NCBI GenBank assembly: GCA_958418185.1
Contig: CATZEP010000051.1
Coordinates: forward strand, 1 to 8,907
Direction of reading: 5' to 3'
From: an uncultured Collinsella sp.
Lineage (GTDB): Bacteria; Actinomycetota; Coriobacteriia; Coriobacteriales; Coriobacteriaceae
Length of the DNA: 8,907 bases
Made by a program: the position numbers and the translations under genes. Below are positions 1-6,215 of this stretch, piece by piece. The first letter of the stretch is position 1, and each line of letters starts with the position of its first letter. Under the pieces are notes generated by a model that saw nothing but the letters and a program-made list of their open reading frames with translations, had not been told where the DNA came from and did no database searches.

Positions 1-220
1 GGAATCGCAGCCGGGCTCCACAGCTGACCTGCCACCCCGCCTCACGGTCGGCTATGCGCGCGCCGCGCGTATTACGGACATGCTGGCAGAAAAGGGTGTC
101 GTCGGCCCGCCCGACGGTTCCAAGCCGCGCGAGGTCCTGCTGGATGAGGAGGGGCTTGCCGCGCTGGAGTCTGTCGACGCCGAGATGGCACGTGAAGATC
201 GTGAGTTTGGAGGATTCTGA
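1..220 (+). CDS. ftsK: DNA translocase FtsK, C-terminal end (gamma winged-helix domain), partial
   Basis: This is the 3' end of a gene that begins left of the window; codons read from position 2 and the TGA stop is 218-220. FtsK is a septal ATP-driven DNA pump that clears the chromosome terminus at division. Its C-terminal gamma domain reads short polar DNA motifs. The visible segment carries the gamma signature: GYARAARITDML (recognition-helix region), then GVVGPPDGSKPREVLL, then a short acidic tail. This is close to the GY-x-RAAR...G-VGP-x-GSKPREVL pattern of SpoIIIE/FtsK proteins. The motor domain is not in the window. One oddity is that the residues before the recognition helix read STADLPPRL where relatives usually have a Q-R pair (LQRR or VQR). 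The family call is firm; ftsK rather than a second SpoIIIE-type paralogue is inferred from the neighbours. Confidence 0.88.
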   Translation, partial: ESQPGSTADLPPRLTVGYARAARITDMLAEKGVVGPPDGSKPREVLLDEEGLAALESVDAEMAREDREFGGF

Positions 221-1728
221 TGGCTGCACGCTTTGGTGACATGCTGCTCGAGCAGCGTCGCCGGATGGGCCTTTCCATCCAGCAGGTCGCCAACACCATC
301 AAAATCAGGCCGCCGATCATCGAGTTTTTCGAGACCGGTAACTTTGCTTCGATGCCGCCGCGCGGCTATGCACTGGGCATGATTTCGAGCTATGCACGCT
401 TTTTGGGGCTTAACCCTCGCGAGGTCGTCAACGCTTATTTTGATGACCTCATGGCATATGAACGCGAGACCTCGCAGCGGGGCGGTCGTTTTCAGGATGC
501 TGCCGGCTACGTTAACTCGCGTTCGTCGGTCGATAACGGACGCTTTCTGATGGTTCAGGGTGGTCGCTCGACGCGGTATGGCCAGCGCCCTCCGCAGGCG
601 GGCTATATCACCGAGACGGGCTCCAGCGAGGAGATTCGTTCTCAGCGAGATCGCTTTCGCAGTACGCCCATGCCTGATGACCGTGCGCTTCCCGCCGCTC
701 GCGGGTTGAGTCGCGATCCCCGCGCCGGTTACGGCGACGGTGGCTACTCCGGTCGTGGTTATCGCGGAGTTTCTGCCGGGCGTTCCCACGGTGGATATGC
801 CGACGCCGATACCACGCAGGTGACGCCGCGCCTCCGTTCGCAATCGCAGTCTTACGGGCAGCGCTCTTCGGCGCCTCGCTCTGACCAGCGTGGCTATCAG
901 AACCGTGGTGAGCTTGCGCCGCGTTCGGGCCAGCGCGGCTCGCAGAGCCAAGGCGGCTATCGTGGTCGTCCCGATAGCGGTCGCGGCCGTATGCCGCAGG
1001 TAAACGGTCGCGGTGGTTCTAATCGCGGACGCGGCGGTGGACGTGCCCCCCAGAATAATGGACTCGATCCGCGCATCATCTACGCCGGCATCGGTGCCGT
1101 GGCGCTTTTGTTGATTCTGCTCATCCTGGTCCTCCTGCGTGGCTGCGGCTCTTCTGCACCCGAGTCGACGCCCGAGACGCCCGCGGCCACCAAGACGACG
1201 ACCAAGAAGTCTTCCAAGAAGACCGAATCCGTTGACGAGGATGAAGGCACCGACGAGGCGACGGATTCTGCCGATTCCGATGCCGCCAAGGCGAACGCGA
1301 AAAAGAAAGAGGACGAGGTCATCAAGGTCAAGGTCTCCGTTGCCAAGGGCAAGACCGCCTGGATCGAGGTCAAGGTCGACGGTAAATCGGTCTTTGGCGC
1401 CCAGGCAACCGGTCCCTTTGAGCAGGAATACACGCCCGAGTCCTCGATCGAGATCACCACGTCCAAGCCTTCCGATGTCACCGTTACCAAGAACGGCGAA
1501 AAGGTTCGCTACGACACTAAGACGTCGGGCGTGGCACGCGTGACGATCACCGTTCCCAAGAAGGAGACGACCGACTCCAAGGACGGCGAGAGCTCCGACG
1601 GCACCGATGGCACCGATGGCACCGACGGAACCGATGGAACCGATACCCAGTCCACGGACGGCACCGATACCGCCACCGACGGGCAGACTACGCCTTATTC
1701 AGACGACTATTCGTACGACAGCTACTAA
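220..1728 (+). CDS. RodZ-like HTH membrane protein with long Arg/Gly-rich linker
   Basis: Probable bitopic membrane protein of the RodZ type, a family that links the cell-shape cytoskeleton to the envelope. Residues 1-82 form a Cro-like helix-turn-helix of the HTH_25 kind (GDMLLEQRRRMGLSIQQVA... then PRGYALGMISSYARFLGL). Residues 84-285 are low-complexity, rich in Arg, Gly, Ser, Gln and Tyr, with about a dozen RG pairs. Residues 286-306 are one membrane helix (IIYAGIGAVALLLILLILVLL) followed by RGCG. A Lys/Glu/Asp-rich stretch comes next. Residues 367-448 resemble DUF4115, the RodZ outer domain, with W381 and VKVDGKSVFGA. The tail has five DGT repeats and ends DDYSYDSY. ATG at 220 overlaps the ftsK stop (TGATG) and has GGAGG at 209-213, so coupling is likely. 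At 502 residues it is longer than common RodZ proteins because of the linker. An HTH gene near ftsK and pgsA is common in Actinobacteria. Whether it partners MreB here is unknown. Confidence 0.8.
   Translation: MAARFGDMLLEQRRRMGLSIQQVANTIKIRPPIIEFFETGNFASMPPRGYALGMISSYARFLGLNPREVVNAYFDDLMAYERETSQRGGRFQDAAGYVNSRSSVDNGRFLMVQGGRSTRYGQRPPQAGYITETGSSEEIRSQRDRFRSTPMPDDRALPAARGLSRDPRAGYGDGGYSGRGYRGVSAGRSHGGYADADTTQVTPRLRSQSQSYGQRSSAPRSDQRGYQNRGELAPRSGQRGSQSQGGYRGRPDSGRGRMPQVNGRGGSNRGRGGGRAPQNNGLDPRIIYAGIGAVALLLILLILVLLRGCGSSAPESTPETPAATKTTTKKSSKKTESVDEDEGTDEATDSADSDAAKANAKKKEDEVIKVKVSVAKGKTAWIEVKVDGKSVFGAQATGPFEQEYTPESSIEITTSKPSDVTVTKNGEKVRYDTKTSGVARVTITVPKKETTDSKDGESSDGTDGTDGTDGTDGTDTQSTDGTDTATDGQTTPYSDDYSYDSY
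1597..1641 (+). repeat. Five 9-bp coding repeats (Asp-Gly-Thr) in the RodZ-like gene
   Basis: Five consecutive in-frame copies of a 9-bp unit close to GAYGGMACC encode (DGT)5 at residues 460-474 and are followed by another Asp codon. A diverged DGT copy recurs at 1657-1665. The copies differ only at third positions. The unit is in phase, so copy-number change would lengthen or shorten the acidic extracellular tail without a frameshift. Confidence 0.85.
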
Positions 1729-1754
1729 GCCGCTCGTAAGCGAAAGGATTAACC

Positions 1755-2252
1755 ATGGCTAAAGATTCCAGCTTCGACGTCGTGTCCGAGGTCAATATGC
1801 AGGAGGTCGACAATGCCTTCCAGCAGACCACGCGCGAGATTTCCCAGCGCTATGACCTGAAGGACTCCGGCGCCACGATCGAGCTTTCGAAGGGCGACAA
1901 GCTCTTTACGATCAACGCCCCGGCCGACTTTGTCTCCAAGCAGATCGTCGATGTCCTGAGCTCCAAGCTCATCAAGCGCGGTATCGATCTTAAGGCCGTG
2001 TCCTGGGATGCGCCTCAGGCTGCATCGGGCGGTACCGTGCGCGTGCTCGGTCACATCGTCGAGGGTATCGACCAGACGACTGCCAAGAAGATCAATAAGG
2101 ACATTAAGGATCAGAAGCTCAAGGTCAAGGTGACGATCGAGGCCGACAAACTGCGTGTTTCCTCTGCTTCCAAGGATGCGCTGCAGACCGTGATCCAGTT
2201 CCTGCGCGACCAGGACTACGGTCAGCCGCTGCAGTTCACCAACTACCGCTAA
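1755..2252 (+). CDS. yajQ: YajQ family nucleotide-binding protein
   Basis: A 165-residue protein that matches the YajQ (UPF0234) family along its whole length: start MAKDSSFDVVSEVNMQEVDNA, middle QRYDLKDSGATIEL, and ending FLRDQDYGQPLQFTNYR. The family has two RRM-like ferredoxin folds and usually about 160-165 residues, so this copy is complete. Members bind nucleotides, and some Gram-negative members bind cyclic di-GMP and act with a transcription factor. The role in Gram-positive bacteria is not settled, so only the family is called. ATG at 1755 has a clear GAAAGGA ribosome site at 1742-1748, six bases upstream. It lies 26 bases after the RodZ-like gene and 26 bases before rimO, so it is probably co-transcribed with both. 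No signal peptide or membrane segment is visible, so it should be cytoplasmic. Confidence 0.93.
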   Translation: MAKDSSFDVVSEVNMQEVDNAFQQTTREISQRYDLKDSGATIELSKGDKLFTINAPADFVSKQIVDVLSSKLIKRGIDLKAVSWDAPQAASGGTVRVLGHIVEGIDQTTAKKINKDIKDQKLKVKVTIEADKLRVSSASKDALQTVIQFLRDQDYGQPLQFTNYR

Positions 2253-2278
2253 TTCATTCGAAAGGACCGCTCTCCAAC

Positions 2279-3628
2279 ATGGATACTCCGTTGGGCTCCG
2301 CACTCTATATCACCCTCGGGTGCGCCAAGAACGAGGTCGATACCGACCGTATGCGTTCGCTGCTGACCGCCGCGGGCTACGAGGAGGCATTCGATCCGCA
2401 GGATGCCGATATCGCCATCGTCAATACGTGCTCGTTCCTTGCCTCTGCAACGTCCGAGAGCATCGAGACCACGCTCGAGCTTGCCAATGAGGTGCAGGAC
2501 GGCGTTCGTTCCTGCCCGATCGTCATGTGCGGCTGTGTGCCGTCACGCTACGGCGACGACCTGCCCGACGAGCTGCCCGAAGTTGCGGCCTTTGTGAAGG
2601 CCGACGAGGAAGACGGCATCGTGGCGGTCATCGATGACGTGCTGGGTGTCGAGCGCGAGATTGCCGCCTATATTCCGCAGGTCAAGCGTACCGTCGAGGG
2701 CGCTGTCGCCTACGTCAAGATCTCCGATGGCTGCAACCGCTTCTGTAGCTTCTGCATGATCCCGTATATCCGCGGTCGTTATCACTCGCGTAATGCCGAG
2801 AGCATTATCTCCGAGGTGCGCGACCTGGTCGCCGGTGGCGTGCGCGAGATCGTTCTGATCGGTCAGGACACGGGCATCTGGGGTACCGACTTTGCCGACG
2901 AGGACCTCGCCGAGGGCGAGCCGCGCAATCTGGCGCAGCTGTTGCAGGCCGTTGCTGAGGCGGTGCGTCCTCATAACGTGTGGGTCCGCGTACTCTACCT
3001 GCAGCCCGAGGGCATGACTGACGAGCTTATCGAGACCATTCGCGATACGCCCGAGGTGCTGCCCTATATCGATATCCCCGTGCAGCACTGCGATGCGCGC
3101 ATCCTTAAGGCCATGCGTCGCTCCGGTTCGCGCCAGGAGCTCGAGGATCTGTTCCGCGACCTGCGCGAGCGCATCCCCGGTATTGTGATTCGCTCCACGG
3201 CCATGGTTGGCTTCCCGACCGAGACCGACGACGAGTTCCGCGATCTTATCGACTTTATGGACACCGTCGGCTTTGACTACACGAGCGTCTTTGCCTACTC
3301 GCGTGAGGAGGGCAGCCTGGCCGCCAAGATGGAGGGGCAGGTCGATGAGGAGGTCAAGCTCGAGCGCGCCCAGGAGGCCATGGACCTGGCCGAGTCGCTC
3401 GGTTTTGCTGCAACTGCCGCACATGTGGGCGAACGCGCCCAGGTGATCGTCGACGGTATCGAGGAGACCGAAGACGGTGCCGAGCTCATCGGACATGCCT
3501 GGTTCCAGGCGCCCGATTCCGATGGTGCGGTGCATCTGGATGCCAGCGAGGCATCTGTGGGCGATATTCTGACGGTCGAGTTTACCGATAGCTTCTGCTA
3601 CGAGCTTATCGGTCATGTTGTGGAGTAG
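2279..3628 (+). CDS. rimO: Ribosomal protein S12 methylthiotransferase RimO
   Basis: Radical-SAM methylthiotransferase, most likely RimO, which adds a methylthio group to a conserved aspartate of ribosomal protein S12. The N-terminal UPF0004 domain has the three cysteines expected for the auxiliary iron-sulfur cluster: C15 (TLGCAKNEVD), C51 (VNTCSF) and C86 (CGCV). The radical-SAM motif CX3CX2C is C152, C156 and C159 in SDGCNRFCSFCMIPYIRGR. The downstream LIGQDTGIWG favours RimO over MiaB, which usually has a GQNV-type motif there. The last 75 or so residues fit a TRAM RNA-binding domain. The length of 449 is normal. ATG at 2279 is chosen because it keeps the expected N-terminus. The nearest purine-rich site, AAAGGA at 2261-2266, is 12 bases away, which is a long spacing. 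The stop overlaps the pgsA ribosome site. MtaB-type tRNA enzymes are a less likely alternative. Confidence 0.92.
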   Translation: MDTPLGSALYITLGCAKNEVDTDRMRSLLTAAGYEEAFDPQDADIAIVNTCSFLASATSESIETTLELANEVQDGVRSCPIVMCGCVPSRYGDDLPDELPEVAAFVKADEEDGIVAVIDDVLGVEREIAAYIPQVKRTVEGAVAYVKISDGCNRFCSFCMIPYIRGRYHSRNAESIISEVRDLVAGGVREIVLIGQDTGIWGTDFADEDLAEGEPRNLAQLLQAVAEAVRPHNVWVRVLYLQPEGMTDELIETIRDTPEVLPYIDIPVQHCDARILKAMRRSGSRQELEDLFRDLRERIPGIVIRSTAMVGFPTETDDEFRDLIDFMDTVGFDYTSVFAYSREEGSLAAKMEGQVDEEVKLERAQEAMDLAESLGFAATAAHVGERAQVIVDGIEETEDGAELIGHAWFQAPDSDGAVHLDASEASVGDILTVEFTDSFCYELIGHVVE

Positions 3629-3637
3629 GAGAGCGTC

Positions 3638-4255
3638 GTGGCTAACGAGAGCAATAAGGAACTGACGAGTGTTTGGACGCCCGCCAACATCGTGACGTGC
3701 GTGCGCATCGTCTTCATTCCGGTGTTCATGATCGTGTCGGCGCTGTCTCACACAAGCGTTGCCGGTACGGATTTGAGCACCTTCGACGGCCCGCTCGCCG
3801 CTGCCGCCTTTGTTCTGTACGTCATCCTGTCGTGCACCGATAAGGTTGATGGCTACCTGGCTCGTTCGCGCAACGAGATCACCGACTTCGGTAAGTTCCT
3901 GGATCCCATCGCCGATAAGTTGCTCGTGTTCTCGGCTCTGCTTCTGTTCTTGGATTTTGGTACCGTAACCGTGTGGTCGGTGTTCATTATCTTGTTCCGC
4001 GAGCTGCTGGTGAGCGCCCTGCGCGTGGTCGTTGCCGCCGATAAGCTTGGCAAGTACAAGACGGCGACGACGATGGTTTCCATCTGCGGCTATCTGTGCG
4101 TCTTTGCGATGGCCGGTCTCCAGCTGGGGCCGGTGTCGCTGCTGCTCGGTGTCTATTCGGTGTCGCGCTTCCTGTACGTCATCGCCGTGATTTTGACCAT
4201 TGTCTCGGGCGCCCAGTACTTCTGGAACTGTCGCAAGATCGTCTTTTCGGTCTAG
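3638..4255 (+). CDS. pgsA: CDP-diacylglycerol-glycerol-3-phosphate 3-phosphatidyltransferase
   Basis: Membrane enzyme that makes phosphatidylglycerophosphate from CDP-diacylglycerol and glycerol-3-phosphate, the first committed step to phosphatidylglycerol. The CDP-alcohol phosphotransferase motif D-x2-DG-x2-AR-x8-G-x3-D-x3-D is complete: D68, D71, G72, A75, R76, G85, D89 and D93. These residues bind the metal and the CDP group. The N-terminus has the usual WTPANIVTCVRIVFIPVF start, and several hydrophobic helices are visible before and after the motif. The length of 205 residues is normal. The GTG start at 3638 is supported by AGGAG at 3627-3631, six bases upstream and overlapping the rimO stop, so translation is probably coupled. 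The substrate is inferred from the overall match and the ftsK-rimO-pgsA-cinA context. A phosphatidylinositol phosphate-type synthase would share the motif but is less likely. Confidence 0.9.
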   Translation: MANESNKELTSVWTPANIVTCVRIVFIPVFMIVSALSHTSVAGTDLSTFDGPLAAAAFVLYVILSCTDKVDGYLARSRNEITDFGKFLDPIADKLLVFSALLLFLDFGTVTVWSVFIILFRELLVSALRVVVAADKLGKYKTATTMVSICGYLCVFAMAGLQLGPVSLLLGVYSVSRFLYVIAVILTIVSGAQYFWNCRKIVFSV

Positions 4256-4261
4256 GTCCTG

Positions 4262-4798
4262 GTGGGTATGACGGAGTCTTATTTGCTAATCGCCGCAAAC
4301 AACGAGGAACTGGCGCGCGATATTGTCGAGCGCGCGAGTGCCCGTGGTGTGACGGTCTCGACGGCGGAGTCGCTGACGGCGGGTATGATTGCCTCGACGA
4401 TTGCCGATATCCCGGGTGCCTCGGCGGTGCTTCGTGGTGGCGCGGTGACCTACTGCGATGAGATCAAACATCGCGTGCTCGGCGTTAAACAGGAAACGCT
4501 CGATCGGTTTAGCGCCGTGTCGCACCAGACGGCTCGCGAGATGGCCGCAGGCTCGCTGGAGCTTTATCAGAGCGATATAGCCGTAAGCGCAACGGGCTAC
4601 GCTGGGCCCGGTGGTGGCACCGAGCAAGACCCCGCCGGTACGTTCTATATTGGGTGGGCGTATCGCGCGGCCGATGGGGGAGCGCCGGTTGTCGAGTCTG
4701 CGCGCTGTCATTACGAGGGCGATCGGTCGTGCGTTCGTGCTCATGCGGTCGCGGAGGCTTTGGAGCGCATTGTTCGCGTGCTCAATTCTATGGAATAG
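4262..4798 (+). CDS. CinA C-terminal domain protein (nicotinamide-nucleotide amidase, PncC type)
   Basis: Stand-alone CinA C-terminal domain, the family that deamidates nicotinamide mononucleotide to nicotinate mononucleotide in NAD salvage. Diagnostic segments are TAESLTAG (S37 in the conserved ES-x-T-x-G motif, the likely catalytic serine), GASAVLRGGAVTYCDEIKHRVLGV, SAVSHQTAREMA and GYAGPGGGT (residues 112-120). The N-terminal molybdopterin-like half of full CinA is absent; at about 178 residues this is the short form. The first start is GTG at 4262, five bases after AGG at 4254-4256. An in-frame ATG at 4268 is possible and would remove two residues; neither has a strong ribosome site. The gap to pgsA is six bases. 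It appears to be the last gene of the unit, with a hairpin right after the stop. A recA neighbour is common for cinA; a direct role in DNA repair is not shown here. Confidence 0.9.
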   Translation: MGMTESYLLIAANNEELARDIVERASARGVTVSTAESLTAGMIASTIADIPGASAVLRGGAVTYCDEIKHRVLGVKQETLDRFSAVSHQTAREMAAGSLELYQSDIAVSATGYAGPGGGTEQDPAGTFYIGWAYRAADGGAPVVESARCHYEGDRSCVRAHAVAEALERIVRVLNSME

Positions 4799-4805
4799 AC
4801 ATGGT

Positions 4806-4829
4806 TTAAGGGGCCTTAGGGCCCCTTAA
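4806..4829 (+). terminator. Rho-independent-type terminator after the cinA-like gene
   Basis: A perfect 10-bp inverted repeat, TTAAGGGGCC at 4806-4815 and GGCCCCTTAA at 4820-4829, encloses a TTAG loop. It starts eight bases after the stop at 4798. The T-tract after the stem is short (TTGT), but the 3' arm itself ends TTAA. It probably ends the ftsK-to-cinA transcript and insulates the SOS-controlled recA promoter. Confidence 0.8.
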
Positions 4830-4923
4830 TTGTGGAGATAGGGACCTTTGACGGAATTGGTGTTTGCGCTGGTATAAGGCCTAAATTTATTCGTGCACCT
4901 CTATTTGTGATTGGCGTGGTCAA

Positions 4924-4956
4924 GCGTTTGGTCGGTGATTGGTCGGCGTTTGGTCG
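4924..4956 (+). repeat. Three tandem 11-bp repeats upstream of the recA promoter
   Basis: Three adjacent 11-bp units, GCGTTTGGTCG (4924-4934), GTGATTGGTCG (4935-4945) and GCGTTTGGTCG (4946-4956), share the core TTGGTCG. Units one and three are identical. Related pieces flank the array: TGGTC at 4917-4921 and TGGTCGG at 4967-4973. GTGATTGG also occurs at 4907-4914 and 4935-4942. The array ends about 40 bp before the recA -35 box. Its function is unknown; the spacing is close to one helical turn. Confidence 0.8.
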
Positions 4957-4996
4957 GGTTTTGGAATGGTCGGGTGCATATGATGAATCTGAACGG

Positions 4997-5025
4997 TTGA
5001 CCACGAACAGCCGTTCGTTTATTAT
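4997..5025 (+). promoter_or_regulatory. recA promoter (-35 TTGACC, -10 TATTAT)
   Basis: The -35 hexamer TTGACC (4997-5002) and -10 hexamer TATTAT (5020-5025) each match the housekeeping sigma consensus at five of six positions and are separated by exactly 17 bp. Transcription should start near 5032-5033, giving a leader of about 24 bases before the recA ATG at 5056. The spacer contains the LexA operator, so repression by blocking polymerase is expected. Confidence 0.82.
5004..5017 (+). promoter_or_regulatory. LexA (SOS) operator
   Basis: CGAACAGCCGTTCG is a perfect palindrome of the CGAAC-N4-GTTCG type used by LexA in Bacillus and Actinobacteria. The symmetry extends one base on each side (5003-5018). 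It sits between the -35 and -10 boxes of recA. LexA bound here would hide the promoter until RecA-stimulated LexA cleavage after DNA damage. No lexA gene is in the window. Confidence 0.9.
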
Positions 5026-5040
5026 CGTTTCAGGTTGTTA

Positions 5041-5049
5041 AGAGGAGGG
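5041..5049 (+). promoter_or_regulatory. recA ribosome binding site, fixes the start at 5056
   Basis: AGAGGAGGG ends six bases before ATG 5056, and its AGGAGG core (5043-5048) leaves seven. An upstream in-frame TTG at 5035 has no ribosome site and lies only two or three bases past the predicted transcription start, so it is rejected as the start. Confidence 0.85.
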
Positions 5050-5055
5050 CTATTC

Positions 5056-6204
5056 ATGGCCAAGAATTCAGGTCCCGTACGTACCGTTCATGCACGCACG
5101 ACGGGTAAAGAGCGCGACGAGATGATCGCCACCACCAAGGCCGAGATTGAGAAGAAGTTCGGCCAGGGCTCTATTATGAGGTATGGCGACGGCGGTCCCG
5201 AGCTCGAGGTCGAGGCTATTCCGACGGGCTCTCTGGCGCTCGATGCCGCCTTGGGTATCGGTGGCGTTCCGCGCGGCCGTATCGTCGAGATTTATGGCCC
5301 CGAGTCCTCCGGTAAGACGACGCTTTCGCTTGAGATTCTTGCAGAGGCACAGGCCATGGGCGGCGTTGTGGCGTTTATCGATGCCGAGCACGCGCTTGAT
5401 CCCACCTATGCCGCGCGCATCGGTGTCGATATCGATGAGGTCCTCATTTCCCAGCCCGATACGGGCGAGCAGGCGCTCGAGATCGTCGATATGCTTGTGC
5501 GCTCCGGTGCCATCGACGCCATCGTCGTCGACTCTGTTGCCGCCTTGACTCCGCGTGCCGAGATCGAGGGCGAGATCGGTGACACGACGGTGGGTCTGCA
5601 GGCTCGTTTGATGAGCCAGGCACTCCGCAAGCTCGCCGGCTCGCTTTCCAAGTCCAACACGACCTGCATCTTCATTAACCAGCTGCGCGAGAAGATCGGC
5701 GTCATGTTCGGCAACCCCGAGACCACCACGGGCGGCCGCGCGCTCAAGTTCTTCTCTTCCGTGCGAATCGATATTCGCAAAATCGATACCATCAAGCTCA
5801 AGGACGAGGTTATCGGCAATCGCGTTCGTGCCAAGGTCGTTAAGAACAAGGTGGCCGCTCCGTTCCGCTCGGCCGAGTTTGACATCATGTATGGCACCGG
5901 CATCTCCAAAGAGGGCTCGATTCTGGATATGGCCGTCGAGTGCGGCATCTGTAAAAAGATGGGGTCCTGGTTTGCCTATGGCGAGGATAAGCTCGGCAAC
6001 GGTCGCGAGGCCGCCAAGACGTTCCTGCGCGAGCATCCCGATTGCGCCGACGAGATCGAGCACAAGGTTCGCCTTGCCTGCGGTCTTGAGTATGACGACG
6101 ATGCCCCCTCCGAGGTTGAGTTGACCGACCAGGCTGCCCCCGAGGAGTTTGATGAGCTGTACGCCATCGATGGTTCCGCGATGCTCGACGATGACGACGA
6201 GTAG
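5056..6204 (+). CDS. recA: Recombinase RecA
   Basis: RecA polymerises on single-stranded DNA, drives homologous strand exchange and triggers LexA self-cleavage. From ATG 5056 the protein has 382 residues. Walker A is GPESSGKT (G81-T88); the Walker B-like strand is IVVDS with D159; the ATP-sensing and DNA-binding L2 region is NQLREKIGVMF...NPETTTGGRALKF, beginning at N208. The C-terminal domain includes MGSWFAYGEDKLGNGREAAKTFLREHP, and the chain ends in the usual acidic tail (DDDDE). No intein or frame break is visible. The segment before FGQGSIMRYGD is about 13 residues longer than in E. coli RecA and is basic and Thr-rich. A strong ribosome site supports this start. The gene has its own SOS promoter and is followed after 11 bases by recX. 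Confidence 0.98.
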   Translation: MAKNSGPVRTVHARTTGKERDEMIATTKAEIEKKFGQGSIMRYGDGGPELEVEAIPTGSLALDAALGIGGVPRGRIVEIYGPESSGKTTLSLEILAEAQAMGGVVAFIDAEHALDPTYAARIGVDIDEVLISQPDTGEQALEIVDMLVRSGAIDAIVVDSVAALTPRAEIEGEIGDTTVGLQARLMSQALRKLAGSLSKSNTTCIFINQLREKIGVMFGNPETTTGGRALKFFSSVRIDIRKIDTIKLKDEVIGNRVRAKVVKNKVAAPFRSAEFDIMYGTGISKEGSILDMAVECGICKKMGSWFAYGEDKLGNGREAAKTFLREHPDCADEIEHKVRLACGLEYDDDAPSEVELTDQAAPEEFDELYAIDGSAMLDDDDE

Positions 6205-6215
6205 CGGATGCCGAC

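Noticed and set aside
4262..4798. Idea that the cinA gene is a truncated pseudogene, since the N-terminal half of full CinA is missing.
   Set aside because: Stand-alone C-terminal CinA proteins of about 160-180 residues are a normal family form, the conserved motifs are intact, and no remnant of the N-terminal half is visible upstream, where pgsA ends six bases before.
4979..4984. TATGAT as a possible second -10 box upstream of the recA promoter.
   Set aside because: No -35 hexamer lies at a proper distance and the upstream TG is one base out of register for an extended -10.
4832..5041. A 69-codon + strand frame in the cinA-recA gap.
   Set aside because: It starts with GTG without a ribosome site right after a terminator, spans the tandem repeats, and runs through the recA promoter and LexA operator. 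It is better explained as non-coding control DNA.
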